DNA of 64,000 bases from Candidatus Bilophila faecipullorum (GCA_944326695.1 CALVEZ010000007.1:51529-115528); one strand, 5' to 3'; counted from the first letter of the stretch, positions 52,953 to 63,706 are shown. Program-made: numbers and translations. The notes: generated by a model from the sequence alone, not told the origin.

Positions 52953-54341
52953 TCAGGCGTTTTCCTGAAGCCATGCCCTCATTTTCTCAAGCTGACGGCC
53001 TACGGAGAGGGGCCCGGTGCCGCCGGGGGCGTTGCGGCGGGCGACGGCGGCGCGGTATTCGAGCACGCCGAAGACGTCCTCCTCGATGCGGTCACAAAGC
53101 CCTTGCAGCGCGTTGAGGGGCAGGGCTTCAAGCGGGAGGTTCTGCTCTTCGGCCATCGCCACGGCGGAACCCGTGATGTGATGCGCCTCGCGGAAGGGGA
53201 TGCCCTTTGTGACCAGATAGTCCGCAAGCTCGGTGGCGTTAAGGAAGCCCGCGGTCAGCGCCCGGGCCATGCGCGTTTCGTCAAAGCGCAGGGCCTTCAT
53301 CATCCCGGCCATGAGGTCGAGGGAGGTGGAGAGGGTGCGGTCCGCGTCGAGGAAGGGTTCCTTGTCTTCCTGAAGGTCGCGGTTGTAGGTCAGGGGCAGG
53401 CCCTTGAGGATGGTCAGCATGGCCGTAAGGTCACCGTAGACCCGGCCCACCTTGCCGCGCATGATTTCCGCCACGTCGGGGTTTTTCTTCTGGGGCATGA
53501 TGGAAGAGCCCGTGGCGTAGGCGTCGGGCAGCTTCACGAAGCCGAAGGCCGGGTTCGACCAGAGGATGATTTCCTCGCAGCAGCGGGAAAGGTGCATCAT
53601 GGCGGCGCTGGCGCAGAAGAGGGATTCGATGACGAAATCCCGGTCGGAGACGGCGTCCATGCTGTTGTCGAAGGTGCCGTACATGTCCAGTTCGCGGGCT
53701 ACGGAAGCGGGATCGAGGGGGTAGGTCGTCCCGGCCAGCGCCGCGGCCCCGAGCGGGCTGATGCGGGTGCGCTTTTCGCAATCGGCCATGCGCTGCACGT
53801 CGCGGCGCAGCATCCACGCGTAGGCGAGCAGGTGATGGGCGAGGCTGACGGGCTGCGCGGGCTGGAGGTGGGTGCAGCCGGGGAGGATGGTGTCCTGATG
53901 CTCTTCGGCGCGGGCCACATAGACGGCGGCCAGTTCGCGGGCGAGGCGCTGCCATTCGCGCAGGCGGTCGGAGACGAAGAGGCGGAAGTCGAGCGCCACC
54001 TGATCGTTGCGGCTGCGGCCCGTGTGCAGTTTTTTGCCCACGTCGCCCACAAGCTCGGTGAGGCGGCTTTCGATGTTCATGTGCACGTCTTCCAGTTCCT
54101 TTTTCCACTGGAAGGTGCCGTCCTCGATTTCCGCCCGCACGGCGGCGAGCCCGGCGACGAGGCGGTCGGCCTCCTCGGCGGTGAGGATGCCCTGACGGGC
54201 CAGCATCCGGGCGTGCGCGCACGAGCCTGCGATGTCCTGCTTGTAGAGGGCCCAGTCGTAGGAAATGGACTGCGTGTAGGCTTCGACGGAGGCGGCGGTG
54301 CCTTCGTGGAACCGTCCGCCCCAGAGTTTTTCTTTCGCCAT
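52953..54341 (-). CDS. argH: Argininosuccinate lyase
   Basis: 462 residues from the ATG at 54341. Starts [11 protein letters not shown], typical of ArgH; the fumarase/aspartase-superfamily signature [12 protein letters not shown] is present, as is [12 protein letters not shown]. It splits argininosuccinate to arginine and fumarate, the last step of arginine synthesis. It lies downstream of argG in the same orientation across a 405-base hairpin-rich gap. Confidence 0.97.
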   Translation of the reverse strand: MAKEKLWGGRFHEGTAASVEAYTQSISYDWALYKQDIAGSCAHARMLARQGILTAEEADRLVAGLAAVRAEIEDGTFQWKKELEDVHMNIESRLTELVGDVGKKLHTGRSRNDQVALDFRLFVSDRLREWQRLARELAAVYVARAEEHQDTILPGCTHLQPAQPVSLAHHLLAYAWMLRRDVQRMADCEKRTRISPLGAAALAGTTYPLDPASVARELDMYGTFDNSMDAVSDRDFVIESLFCASAAMMHLSRCCEEIILWSNPAFGFVKLPDAYATGSSIMPQKKNPDVAEIMRGKVGRVYGDLTAMLTILKGLPLTYNRDLQEDKEPFLDADRTLSTSLDLMAGMMKALRFDETRMARALTAGFLNATELADYLVTKGIPFREAHHITGSAVAMAEEQNLPLEALPLNALQGLCDRIEEDVFGVLEYRAAVARRNAPGGTGPLSVGRQLEKMRAWLQENA

Positions 54342-54395
54342 AGGTGTCTCCGTGTTTGCCTCCGGCGGCAAGGGGCTGCCGCCCCTTGACCTTGC

Positions 54396-54476
54396 TTGGG
54401 GGGCATGATGCCCCCCAAACCCCCTCGGCGCGGAACGGCTCCCCATACGGCTGCGCCGCACGGGGAGCCGTTCCGC
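54396..54476. repeat. Two perfect hairpins between argG and argH
   Basis: TTGGGGGGCAT/ATGCCCCCCAA is a perfect palindrome at 54396-54418. A 15-bp stem GCGGAACGGCTCCCC (54430-54444) pairs with GGGGAGCCGTTCCGC (54462-54476). Neither is followed by a T-run in the leftward direction. They may stabilise or attenuate argG-argH mRNA. Confidence 0.75.
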
Positions 54477-54582
54477 TTTGAGAGGCTTCGAGAGACACCC
54501 CAGTCAACTCAGGCCAAAATCTGCCGGGGGACGTATGCTCGTGTTTGTATATCAAGCCTTCCCGTCCTCCATCGACCCTTAC

Positions 54583-54740
54583 AAACGTTTTGGGAGGTGG
54601 AGGGGTGGGGTTTGGGGAGAGGAGGAGCGACCCAACGGGCGGCCCCACAGGGGCCGTGCCCGTCAGGCGAGTCTTCGAGCCTTATGGCCATCGACAGCAA
54701 CGCAGCCTTTCTTCAGAAAGGTTCCTCCTCCCCAATCTTC
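54583..54740. repeat. G-rich hairpin repeat, copy 1 (split)
   Basis: The left half AAACGTTTTGGGAGG…GGGGTGGGGTTTGGGG (54583-54618) and right half CTTTCTTCAGAAAGG (54708-54722) followed by TTCCTCCTCCCC match the element at 63880-63968. Here about 80 unrelated bases separate the halves. It lies just downstream of argG. Confidence 0.6.
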
Positions 54741-54746
54741 ATCGCC

Positions 54747-55955
54747 TTACTTGATAAGGTCTTTCCGATAGCCGCGGATGCGCAGGCTGTTGAGCTTGAT
54801 GAAGCCGGCGGCGTCCTTGTGGTCGTAGGTGGCGCATTCCTCGAAGGTGGCGAGGTCGGCGCAGTAAAGGGTGTTTTTGGACTCGCGACCGACGGGCCAC
54901 GCGGTGCCCTTGTAGAGCTTCAGGCGGACGGTGCCGGAGACGCGCTCCTGCGACTTGTCGATGAGGGCCTGCATGGCTTCGCGCTCGGGGGAGTACCAGA
55001 AGCCGTTGTAGATCGCCCCGGCGTAGGCGGGGATGAGCATGTCGCGCACGTGCATGGTTTCGCGCTCAAGGGTGATGCCTTCGAGATCGCGATGGGCCAC
55101 GTAGATGATGGTGCCGCCGGGGGTTTCATAGACGCCGCGCGACTTGATGCCCACGAAGCGGTTTTCGACCATGTCCACGCGGCCGATGCCGTGCTTGCGG
55201 CCGAGGGCGTTGAGCTTGACCATGATTTGGGCGGGCGTCATGGCTTCGCCGTTCACCGCGACCGGATCGCCGTGCTCAAAGGTGATGGTGACGTATTCCG
55301 GCTCGTCGGGAGCCTTTTCCATGGGAACGGCCATGATGTGGGAGGCTTCAAGCGGCTCTTCCCACGGGTCTTCGAGTTCGCCGCCTTCGAAGCTGCAGTG
55401 GAGCATGTTGCGGTCCATGCTGTAGTGCTTCGCGCCGGAAGAGATCGGGATGCCGTGCTGTTCGGCAAAGAAGTTCAGGGCGGTACGGGACATGAGGTCC
55501 CATTCGCGCCACGGGGCGATGACGCGCAGGTCGGGGGCGAGGGCGGCGGCGGAGAGCTCGAAGCGCACCTGATCGTTCCCCTTGCCGGTGGCGCCGTGGG
55601 CGAGGGCGTCCGCGCCTTCGGCCCGGGCGATTTCCACGAGGCGCTTGGTGATCAGGGGCCGGGCCACGGAGGTGCCGAGGAGGTAGCGGCCTTCATAAAG
55701 CGCGCCGGAACGCAGCATGGGGAAGATGAAGTCCTTGGCGAACTCTTCGCGCAGGTCTTCCACATAGGCTTTGGTTGCGCCCGTCTTGAGGGCCTTTTCG
55801 TCCACGCCGTTCAGGTCGTCTTCCTGCCCGACGTCGGCGGTCATGGTGATCACCTCGCAGCCGTAATTGACTTGCAGCCACTTGAGGATGACGGAGGTGT
55901 CCAGCCCGCCGGAATAGGCGAGCACCACTTTCTTGATGTTTCTCTGCTGAGCCAT
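54747..55955 (-). CDS. argG: Argininosuccinate synthase
   Basis: 402 residues from the ATG at 55955 (CGGAGAGAC upstream). ATP-binding [12 protein letters not shown] at residues 13-24, [10 protein letters not shown] and the other ArgG segments are present. Condenses citrulline and aspartate. The frame is open further upstream but with no supporting start. With argH it completes arginine synthesis; argF and argJ are not in the window. Confidence 0.97.
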   Translation of the reverse strand: MAQQRNIKKVVLAYSGGLDTSVILKWLQVNYGCEVITMTADVGQEDDLNGVDEKALKTGATKAYVEDLREEFAKDFIFPMLRSGALYEGRYLLGTSVARPLITKRLVEIARAEGADALAHGATGKGNDQVRFELSAAALAPDLRVIAPWREWDLMSRTALNFFAEQHGIPISSGAKHYSMDRNMLHCSFEGGELEDPWEEPLEASHIMAVPMEKAPDEPEYVTITFEHGDPVAVNGEAMTPAQIMVKLNALGRKHGIGRVDMVENRFVGIKSRGVYETPGGTIIYVAHRDLEGITLERETMHVRDMLIPAYAGAIYNGFWYSPEREAMQALIDKSQERVSGTVRLKLYKGTAWPVGRESKNTLYCADLATFEECATYDHKDAAGFIKLNSLRIRGYRKDLIK

Positions 55956-56020
55956 GAGTCTCTCCGATGAGATAGGAATATGCTTGCTGAACCTTGCCGC
56001 GTCCGAAGGCGGAAGGTCCG

Positions 56021-56650
56021 TTAGAGCCAGAGGTAAGGGTTGTTGGCGAGCTCCTCGCCCACGTTGGTGTTGGGGCCGTGGCCCGGATACACCGCCGTTT
56101 CCTGCGGGAGGATGAAGATTTTCTTGTGCAGCGACTTGCGCAGGGCGTCCTGACTGCTGCCCGGGAAGTCGGTGCGGCCCACGGAGTGGTAGAAGAGCAG
56201 ATCGCCGGTCATGACGGCGTTCAGATCGGGGAAACGGATGGACACGCTCCCTGGCGTGTGACCGGGTGTCAACAGCACTTCGCAGCGCAGGGAGCCGAAG
56301 GTGTGGGTGCCTTCCTTCAAGTCTTCCCATTTGAAAGACGTGACGGCAGGAAAGCCCCATGCCCCGCCCCCGCCAAGCTCGGTATCAAGCAGGGAGGCGT
56401 CGCCCGCGGGCCCGTAGACCGGGGCTCCGGTGGCTTCGTGCAGGGCGGCCACGCCGTAGATGTGATCGAAATGGAAGTGGGTGCACAGGATGGCCCGCAG
56501 CGTGAGTTGGCGATCCTTGAGCAGGGCCAGCACTTCGCCAAGGCCGCCGTTGAGATCGCCGCCCGGATCGACCACCACGGCGTCCGAGCCGTTGATCACC
56601 ACGTGGCAGTTGGTCTCCAGAGGACCAAGCGGGAACGTTTCGATGGACAT
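56021..56650 (-). CDS. Metallo-beta-lactamase-fold hydrolase (glyoxalase II-like)
   Basis: 209 residues; the ATG at 56650 with GAGGGAGAT upstream is preferred over an ATG seven codons earlier. Metal motif THFHFDH, then [10 protein letters not shown] and the C-terminal YPGHGP loop mark the glyoxalase II/YcbL group. It probably hydrolyses a thioester such as a glutathione or related adduct. Substrate not certain. Confidence 0.85.
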   Translation of the reverse strand: MSIETFPLGPLETNCHVVINGSDAVVVDPGGDLNGGLGEVLALLKDRQLTLRAILCTHFHFDHIYGVAALHEATGAPVYGPAGDASLLDTELGGGGAWGFPAVTSFKWEDLKEGTHTFGSLRCEVLLTPGHTPGSVSIRFPDLNAVMTGDLLFYHSVGRTDFPGSSQDALRKSLHKKIFILPQETAVYPGHGPNTNVGEELANNPYLWL

Positions 56651-56808
56651 GTTATCTCCCTCTATGGACAAACGGCCCTGCGCCCCGATGCGGGAAGGCC
56701 CGTTCGCGGGCGGGCCGGTTGCGGCTGTATGGTTCGATCCCGTGCGGACGGGATAAACTGTGCGACTATAGCGTGAAGCCGCGATTCCTGCAAATGCCGC
56801 CCCGGACG

Positions 56809-56838
56809 CGGAAAACCGCCTGAAGGAGGCGGTTTCCG
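56809..56838 (-). terminator. Candidate terminator of topA
   Basis: GGAAACCGCCTCC and GGCGGTTTTCC form a stem on the minus strand about 40 bases past the topA stop, with only a short T-run inside the right arm. Confidence 0.45.
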
Positions 56839-56878
56839 GTCATTTTTTCTTGGAAAAAGAGGGTATTGCCCGCAAGCG

Positions 56879-59155
56879 TCATTCCGCCCCGGCGTCCTCG
56901 CCCTCTTCGCCTTCGTCGAGCGAACGGCTGTATTTGCAGGTTTTCTCGGGACAGGCGATGTGCTTGCCGCGCGCCTTGGTGTTTTTGAGGACCAGAAGCG
57001 GCGATCCGCATTCCGGGCAGGGCTCGGCGATGGGCCAGTCCCACAGGGCGTAGTCGCACTGGGGATAGTGGCTGCACGAATAGAATATCTTGCCGCGCTT
57101 GGAGCTTTTTTCCACGAGCACGCCGCCGCAGCCTTCGCGGGGGCAGGCGACGCCGGTGGAGTAGGGCTCGGCGTGCTTGCAGTCGGGATAGCCGGAACAG
57201 GCGATGAAGCGGCTGCCCGTGCGCGAACGCTTGAGCACCAAATCCTTGCCGCACTCGGGACAGGTTCCGACCTTTTCAAATTCCGGCTTGACCTTTTCCT
57301 GAATGTGGATGTTCCCCTGTTCGTCGCGGGTGTAGTTCGAGGTGTAGCGGCATTCGGGGTAGCCCGTGCAGGCGAGGAACTGGCCCGTCTTGCCGAATTT
57401 TACGGCCAGCGGCTTGCCACAGTCGGGGCAGGGAATGTCCGTGACGGTGTCGGCCTTGGCCTTGCCCATGCTTTTGGCGGCCTCAAGCAGCGTGGGATCG
57501 AAATCCTTGTTGAAATCGCGCAGCAGGGCCACCCAGTCCTGCCGGCCTTCCGCCACCTTGTCGAGGAGTTCCTCCATGTGCGCGGTAAAGCCGACGTCCA
57601 TGAGCGTCTTGAAATGGTCGCGCAGGCGGTCGCAGACGACGCGGCCCAGATCGGTGGGCGCGAAATGCTTTTCTTCCAGCGTGACGTAATCGCGGTCCTG
57701 AAGCGTGGAGATGATCGAGGCGTAGGTGGAGGGGCGGCCGATGCCGAGCTCTTCCAGCTCGCGCACGAGCGAGGCTTCGGTAAAGCGCGGGGCGGGCTGC
57801 GTGAATTTCTGTTCCTTGGTCAGGCTGTTGAGCTTGAGCGTTTCGCCCTTGGTCAGGGAAGGAAGCTCCACGCTCTCCTCGTCCTTCCCGCGCGGCATCA
57901 CCGCGAGGAAGCCGGGGAAAAGCATCCGCTCGCCCTTGGCGCGCCACTGCGCGGGGCCGTTGTCGATGGTCACGGTGGTGTCGTGGAAGCGGGCGGCGGC
58001 CATCTGGGACGCCACGAAGCGCGACCAGATGAGGCGGTAGAGCTGATACTGATCCGGGGCCAGATAGGGCTTGGCGTCCTCTGGGGTCAGGGTCACGTCG
58101 ACGGGGCGGATGGCTTCGTGGGCGTCCTGCGCGTCGGATTTGGCCTTGAACTGGCGCTTGCCGCCGGGCGCGAGGTAGTCCTTGCCGAAACGGTTTTCGA
58201 TGAAGCCCGCCGCCGCCTTTTGCGCTTCGTCCGCGATGCGCACGGAGTCGGTACGCATGTAGGTGATGAGCGCGACGGTGCCGCGGTCGCCGAGTTCCAG
58301 ACCTTCGTAGAGCCGCTGGGCGATGTTCATGGTGCGCTTGGCCGGGTAGCCGAAACGCTGGTTGGCGGCCTGCTGAAGCGTGGAGGTGATGAAGGGCGGC
58401 TGCGGGGCGCGGCTGCGTTCCTTCTCCTCAATGGCGCTGATCGTGAAGGGCGCGCCCTTCATGGCCTTTTCGAGCGCCTCGGCGGTGGCGGCGTCCGGGA
58501 TGGCGGGCTTTTTGCCTTCCACCTTCCACAGTTCGGCCTTGAAGGGCGGCGGTACGGAACCTTCGAGGATGGCCTTGAAGAGCCAGTATTCCTCGGGCAC
58601 GAAGGCCTGCCGCTCCTCCTCGCGCTCGACGATGAGGCGCAGGGCCACCGACTGGACGCGCCCGGCGGAAATGCCGCGCTTGACGTTTTTCCAGAGCAGG
58701 GGGGAAATCTTGTAGCCGACGAGACGGTCAAGCACGCGGCGGGCCTGCTGCGCGTCGAAGAGGTTTACGTTGAGATCGCGCGGGTGCTCCAGGGCTTCGT
58801 GCACGGCGCGGGAGGTGATTTCGTTGAACTGGATGCGCTTGACGTTGGGATTCTTGTCCTTCACCAGCTCCGCCACGTGCCACGCGATGGCCTCGCCCTC
58901 ACGGTCGGGGTCGGGGGCGAGATAGACCGTATCGGCCTTGGCCGCCGCCTCGCGCAGGGACTGCACGACCTTTTCCTTACCCTGAATGATCTCATATTCC
59001 GGGGCGAAGTCGTGGGCTTCATCCACGCCGATGGTGCTCTTGGGCAGGTCCCGGATGTGGCCGACGCTGGCCTGCACCATGTAGCCGGGGCCCAAAAACT
59101 TCTTGATGGTCTTTACCTTGGCGGGAGATTCGACGATAATGAGACTTTTGCCCAT
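56879..59155 (-). CDS. topA: DNA topoisomerase I
   Basis: 758 residues from the ATG at 59155. Toprim start (KSLIIVESPAKVKTIKKFLG), catalytic Tyr in LITYMRTDSVRI and a C-terminal run of four C4 zinc ribbons (CPDCG, CPECG, CPREGCGG, CPECG). Relaxes negative supercoils. The upstream in-frame start at 59221 lacks a ribosome binding site. Confidence 0.97.
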   Translation of the reverse strand: MGKSLIIVESPAKVKTIKKFLGPGYMVQASVGHIRDLPKSTIGVDEAHDFAPEYEIIQGKEKVVQSLREAAAKADTVYLAPDPDREGEAIAWHVAELVKDKNPNVKRIQFNEITSRAVHEALEHPRDLNVNLFDAQQARRVLDRLVGYKISPLLWKNVKRGISAGRVQSVALRLIVEREEERQAFVPEEYWLFKAILEGSVPPPFKAELWKVEGKKPAIPDAATAEALEKAMKGAPFTISAIEEKERSRAPQPPFITSTLQQAANQRFGYPAKRTMNIAQRLYEGLELGDRGTVALITYMRTDSVRIADEAQKAAAGFIENRFGKDYLAPGGKRQFKAKSDAQDAHEAIRPVDVTLTPEDAKPYLAPDQYQLYRLIWSRFVASQMAAARFHDTTVTIDNGPAQWRAKGERMLFPGFLAVMPRGKDEESVELPSLTKGETLKLNSLTKEQKFTQPAPRFTEASLVRELEELGIGRPSTYASIISTLQDRDYVTLEEKHFAPTDLGRVVCDRLRDHFKTLMDVGFTAHMEELLDKVAEGRQDWVALLRDFNKDFDPTLLEAAKSMGKAKADTVTDIPCPDCGKPLAVKFGKTGQFLACTGYPECRYTSNYTRDEQGNIHIQEKVKPEFEKVGTCPECGKDLVLKRSRTGSRFIACSGYPDCKHAEPYSTGVACPREGCGGVLVEKSSKRGKIFYSCSHYPQCDYALWDWPIAEPCPECGSPLLVLKNTKARGKHIACPEKTCKYSRSLDEGEEGEDAGAE

Positions 59156-59416
59156 GTGCGCATCCTTTTGGCAGAATCCGCCACGGTACGAATACCCGTG
59201 GCGCAGGACAACATACGACACTGGCGCGGAACGTCAAGACGTAAGGGCAGGCGATGCGGGTCCGGCCCTCTCCCGCCCGGGTTTCTGCCCGGTTTGGGCC
59301 CGCTCCCGCCACGGCCCCGGATCGGCCCCCCGCCCCGCCTGGGTTTCGGGGGCGGCGGGCCATCGGAGAAAATCCGACCGCAGCAAGAGGCCGGGCGGGC
59401 AGCCCGGCGGTGGGGC

Positions 59417-60187
59417 CTATTGCTTTTGTTCCAGATTCTTCAGGGCGGCGGCGCATTCGGTGCAGCCGAGATCGGCTCCCTTCTTGTACCATGTGGCCGC
59501 TTCTTCGTGGTCGGCCTTGACGCCCTTGCCCTGCTCGTACATCTGCCCCAGACGCAGGCAGGCGGCGGCGTCGCCCGCCTCGGCAGCCTTCTTGTAATAG
59601 TCGATGGCCTTGTCCTGATTCTTGTCCACACCGTATCCCTTGGCGTAGAGATCACCGATGGCGGTGTAGGCGAGGGCGTAGCCCTGATCGGCGGCCTTCT
59701 GGAACCAGTTCATGGCCGAGGCGTAATCCTTCTTGCCTTCCACATGGAGGCTCCCGAGCTTGGCCTGCGCCGCGGCGTAGCCCTGATTCGCGGCGGCGGT
59801 GAAGAGGGACAGGGCCTTTTCGCTATCCTTCTTCACCCCACGGCCCAACTCGTACATCTGACCGAGAAGGTATTCGGCCTCGGGATGGTTCATCTTGGCG
59901 AGAGGCTCCACGATGATGAACGCCTCCTCGTAGCTTCCCGCGTCATAGGCCTTTTGCGCGTCGGCTACGGTGGGCGCGGCCTCGTCGGTGCGGACCGCGG
60001 CGGAGGCGGGGGCAGGGGCATTTTTGTCTTCGGCCCGCTTGATGTCGTCGCCCGTCTTGCCGGGCTGGGGCGTGCTGGCGGCCTTGGCTTCGGTCGCGTT
60101 CTGCTGGAGCGCCAACGCTTCCGACGCCGGGATGAGGGAGAGGAGCGTAACGGCGACCAGCGCCGGGACAACCTGCTTCGTGTTCAT
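59417..60187 (-). CDS. Exported Sel1-repeat protein
   Basis: 256 residues from the ATG at 60187 (AGGAGG upstream). Signal peptide (VVPALVAVTLLSLIPASEALA), a linker, then five Sel1 repeats of about 36 residues (AEYLLGQMYELGRGV, AQAKLGSLHVEGK, AYTAIGDLYAKGYGV, ACLRLGQMYEQGKGV). Sel1 repeats mediate protein contacts. Periplasmic role unknown. Confidence 0.88.
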   Translation of the reverse strand: MNTKQVVPALVAVTLLSLIPASEALALQQNATEAKAASTPQPGKTGDDIKRAEDKNAPAPASAAVRTDEAAPTVADAQKAYDAGSYEEAFIIVEPLAKMNHPEAEYLLGQMYELGRGVKKDSEKALSLFTAAANQGYAAAQAKLGSLHVEGKKDYASAMNWFQKAADQGYALAYTAIGDLYAKGYGVDKNQDKAIDYYKKAAEAGDAAACLRLGQMYEQGKGVKADHEEAATWYKKGADLGCTECAAALKNLEQKQ

Positions 60188-61079
60188 AAAAACGACCTCC
60201 TGTAGGATGCGGGGCGCGGCGGAGAAAAAATGTGGCGCGTCGGCCCCTTGGAAAACCACAAGAGCGGCTCCTTGCCTAGAGGTCAATGATTTCCCACGGT
60301 TTGGGAAAAGGAGGGGCGGCTTTGCGTACCGCAACGGGGCACTATGGGGCAAAGGGAGACGCTTCTCCCATGCCTTGTGTCTTCTCAATCCGCACGCTTC
60401 CTCCCGCACCCCTTCACGCCATTGCCGACCCCGCGCGCTTCTCTGCGGGGCAGCGCGACACGCCCATCGCATAGTTCTTTTGAGGCCAAAGGAACGCTTC
60501 CTTATAAACGTGCCTCCCCTATGGGTAGACGATGCCCGGAGGGGAGAGGGCCCGGTGGTTCCGCTCTTTGCTTACCCATAGGCCCCTTGCGCCGGAGCCC
60601 TGCACAAGGCGGGCGGTGGCAGGGCAACGCCTTTTCTTGACAGCAAAGACTATTTAGATATACCGTCGACCGACGACAATAGAGCATCCTTTGCCGTGGC
60701 CTGAAGGCCCTGCGGGTAGAGTGCCCGGCGGTGCTTCACCTTTCAGCTCATGAGGTCAGTGCATGAGGCCGCCGGATCGTCGCAGATGCCGGGCCGTGGC
60801 CGCCGTCTTTCAGGCCGCGAAGCCGCCGGATCGCGAAAAGCCCGGGAGTGCAATGGGCGGACAGGGGCGTCAGCTCCACCCGATGCAGGGGGACGTTCCT
60901 TCAGCCGGAGAACGCCTTTTCGGAAGGTTCTCCTCAAAACGGCTCTCTGGGCTACGAGAAGACGGCAGCCCGCGCGCCCTTGGCCCAGCCGCCCCACATC
61001 CCCTTTTTTCCATTCCGAAAAACATGTCCGTATGGCCGGTAGGGAATCCTTCCTCCGGCTTTTAATCAAGGAGGCATCC
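60188..61079. other. Long non-coding stretch before the UGA-containing gene
   Basis: 892 bases without a supported gene. TTGACA at 60637-60642, a 16-base spacer and TATACC at 60659-60664 form a candidate sigma-70-type promoter pointing to the gene at 61080, leaving a leader of about 400 bases. The frame of that gene is open from 60750, but no start signal precedes 61080. Confidence 0.45.
60637..60664 (+). promoter_or_regulatory. Candidate sigma-70-type promoter
   Basis: Perfect -35 TTGACA, 16-base spacer, TATACC as -10, in a locally AT-rich patch. The next rightward gene begins at 61080. Confidence 0.4.
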
Positions 61080-62543
61080 ATGCGCCTTAGTACGTTTGTG
61101 GGAGGGACGGCTCTTGCGGCCTTGTTGCTGTTCCCAGCCCTCGGCTCGGCTACGGAGTCCGCGCTGATGAAAGCCCCGGCACGTAACGCGGCTCTCATCG
61201 CGAAGGTTCCGGGCTTCAAATCCGCCACGCTTGATCTGTATCACGGCAAGCGGGCCATCAACGAAGGGGTGATTATCCGCAAAAGCTTCATCCGGGACGG
61301 AAAAATCGTTATCCCTCCGGCAGGGCTTTACTACAGCTCGCGCATCGCCAGCATCGGCACCATGACCGGCATTGAGGTCATGTTGCTGGGCAAGCGCTAT
61401 TCGCAGGTGGACGAGGCCGCCGAGTACCTCATCCTGAAGGATCGGATCATGAAGAAGGGCGATTCGGTCAACCTTCTTCCCGACGGCTCGCGGGCGCTCC
61501 AGTTCGTGAACGGCACCGCGAATCCCTACGGCAACAGGGCGGGCTATTCCAACCTGCGGATCATGAAGTCCTCCGGGAACTTTTACGGGACGAATTTTCA
61601 GGTCGCGGTCGATCCCACGCTGGTGGACGTGAACAGCGGCACATTCAAGGGTTTGGGCCTGCCCGAGGGACGCCATCCCGTCACGGCTGCAAGCGGCGAT
61701 CCGCTTCAGTACAAGAGCTATTACGGCGCGTCCATCTATCCGAGCGGAAAGTCTTACCTTATCGTAGGCAAGACTTCGGCGGAGGAAGTGGAGGTGAAGG
61801 AATTTGCCACGCCGAGCCTCACCGAGGTGTGGCTCACCGCCGAACCCCGCGTATCCGGCGCATACGGCGCGGGAGAAAGCGTGAAGGTCGGGCCTTGCGT
61901 GGTCAAGGTGGTATCGGTGGACAAGGATACCGTGCGCCTGAATCTGAGCGACGGTAAGGGCAAGGGGCAGGTGCGCGACTTCGTGAATCTGCGCGATCCC
62001 CACGCCGCCGACTATCTGCCGAGCAGCCCCGCCGACCGCGCGAAATTCCAGATGGCCTCGGCGGACGGCAAGGTCCGCGTGCAGGTGGCCATGTTGCACC
62101 CCGACGGCCCCCTGACGGCGGACGGCAAGGTGCGCCTCGATATGTACAGCGGCGTATTCAGCATCAAGAACCCGCAACCGTGGCCGGCGGACCCGCGCTT
62201 TTTGGCCCGTCCCGATACCTGAGCGTCGTGCAGCGAGCTGAACGAAATCATCCTCGAAAACAAGGACGAGGTGGTTTTGGACAGCGCCAGCAACGTGTTT
62301 GCTGGTCCCGAGGGTTATTTCAAGGTGGTTATCGACGACTTTGACGGCAACAGGATCAAGGCGTGGCATTTCGAGGATGCGGAAGGCAACAAGAGCCCCA
62401 ACCTCTCCGGTTTTGCCAATGGCCGCCACATCGACCTGATCGCCAATTTTGAAAACAAGACCATCAGCCCCTTCGCCCTGCGCGACGCGCTGAAGGTGCT
62501 TACCAACGACCTGACCGAACAGGGCATGGTCATGAGCAAGTAA
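61080..62543 (+). CDS. Exported protein with in-frame UGA; candidate selenoprotein (Sec381)
   Basis: ATG at 61080 with CAAGGAGG upstream and a clear signal peptide (STFVGGTALAALLLFPALGSA). The frame runs 380 codons to TGA at 62220-62222, then continues in the same frame for 106 codons to TAA at 62541. The part after the TGA has no start or ribosome binding site of its own and codes for a well-formed segment (GYFKVVIDDFDGNRIKAWHFED). Context is DT-U-ASC, a UxxC motif typical of redox selenoproteins. A 5-bp hairpin CCTCG-N10-CGAGG at 62252-62271 could be part of a SECIS but is weak. The family is not recognised. Alternatives: nonsense mutation or a plain stop followed by a relic. Confidence 0.7.
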
Positions 62544-62600
62544 GCTCCCCGGAGATGTCCGTCTCCGGCATTGCCGTCTTCTTTCGGCGGCGTGTTCCAT

Positions 62601-62638
62601 ACGGCGGGACCTGCAAAAAAGCGGGTTCCGCCGTTTTG
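62601..62638 (+). terminator. Terminator after the UGA-containing gene
   Basis: ACGGCGGGACC and GGGTTCCGCCGT (one wobble) form a stem with a loop of about 12 bases, followed by TTTT. It lies 58 bases after TAA at 62541-62543, not after the TGA, which agrees with the transcript covering the second part. Confidence 0.7.
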
Positions 62639-62767
62639 CTGTCGTGGGCTCCTTTTGTAAGGATTGTATCCCGCCTCAACGGGTCCCAACGCCAAGCCGG
62701 AAGAGCGGCCCCCGCGCCTCAAAAAAGGCCCTCCACACAAAGGCCGGAGAAAAGAAGCCGGACTGCC

Positions 62768-63706
62768 TTATCCGCAGCGGCTTTCCACTGTTTTGGCATT
62801 CGCAATATAAACGCCTGCAATGATAAGGATGACCCCCGCCATTTGAGCGATGGTGAATTCCTCTTCCAGAATCATCACCCCTGCGATGATGGAAATCACC
62901 GTGGCTATGCCAATGAACGATGAAGAGCGGTTCACCCCTATAGAAACAATGGCCTTGTTGAAGAGGAAGAAGGCCAGAATGGAGCAAAAAATCCCCTGAT
63001 AAAGAACAGCCGCAAGAAAAGGTATGCTCGTGAGCGGCAACCAGAGGAGGGTATTGAAGCTGTTGTGGATAAGGGCCTCGCCAACGGCCAGCGTGCCAAA
63101 GAAGAGGGCACCGATGGAAAGCATCATGTACGTGATTTCTATTCCGCTGAATTCAGAAGCCTTCTCTACAAAAACGCTATAAAGGGCATAGGAAATGACC
63201 GCCATTGAAAGCATGGCGTAGCCTGCCGGGGAAAAAGACGCCTCCATACCGACAACCAAGACGGTTATAAAGACGCCTAGTAAGGTGAGGCCGATACCGG
63301 CTGTTTCCCGGGGCGCAGGTTTTTTATGCAATACAAAGGTTGAGCACACAAGAGAGGCTATGGGTATAGAGGCGAGAAAAACCCCGCTTTCCGAGGCTGT
63401 CGTATAGTTTATTCCGACCGTCTCCCCGGTAAAATAGATCAAGGGATTACAAACAGCGACGAGGACGATTTTTTTCAGGCTCTTGTTTTTCAGATGAATT
63501 TTTATGAGGCCGGAGAGGACGCAGGCGTTCATCACCAGAAAGGCGACAATAAATCTCCAGCCCAGCAAAGCAAGCTCGCTGGCCGCTCCCGTCGCCTGTT
63601 TGGTGAAGAGATAGCTGAGGCCAAATATCACCTCACAACCCAAGGCGCATAAACAGCCGACTACAATATCCTTTTGGGAATTTCCCTCATTCATCGCCAA
63701 TTCCAT
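62768..63706 (-). CDS. DMT-superfamily (EamA) transporter
   Basis: 312 residues, ten membrane helices in two EamA repeats (CEVIFGLSYLFTKQATG, FIVAFLVMNACVL; GIFCSILAFFLFNKAIVSIGVNRSSSFIGIATVIS). Clearly less GC-rich than its neighbours, and not closely similar to the transporter at 1745, suggesting separate origin. The start may be ATG at 63706 or 63694. Substrate unknown. Confidence 0.88.
   Translation of the reverse strand: MELAMNEGNSQKDIVVGCLCALGCEVIFGLSYLFTKQATGAASELALLGWRFIVAFLVMNACVLSGLIKIHLKNKSLKKIVLVAVCNPLIYFTGETVGINYTTASESGVFLASIPIASLVCSTFVLHKKPAPRETAGIGLTLLGVFITVLVVGMEASFSPAGYAMLSMAVISYALYSVFVEKASEFSGIEITYMMLSIGALFFGTLAVGEALIHNSFNTLLWLPLTSIPFLAAVLYQGIFCSILAFFLFNKAIVSIGVNRSSSFIGIATVISIIAGVMILEEEFTIAQMAGVILIIAGVYIANAKTVESRCG

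Noticed and set aside
52815..54389. 524-codon plus-strand frame opposite argH, and a similar one opposite argG
   Set aside because: Both are shadows of the well-conserved arginine genes.
56960..60205. 1081-codon open frame on the plus strand opposite topA and the Sel1-repeat gene
   Set aside because: It is the shadow of topA, a common effect of high GC at third positions. No start signal and no family match; it also runs across the topA promoter region.
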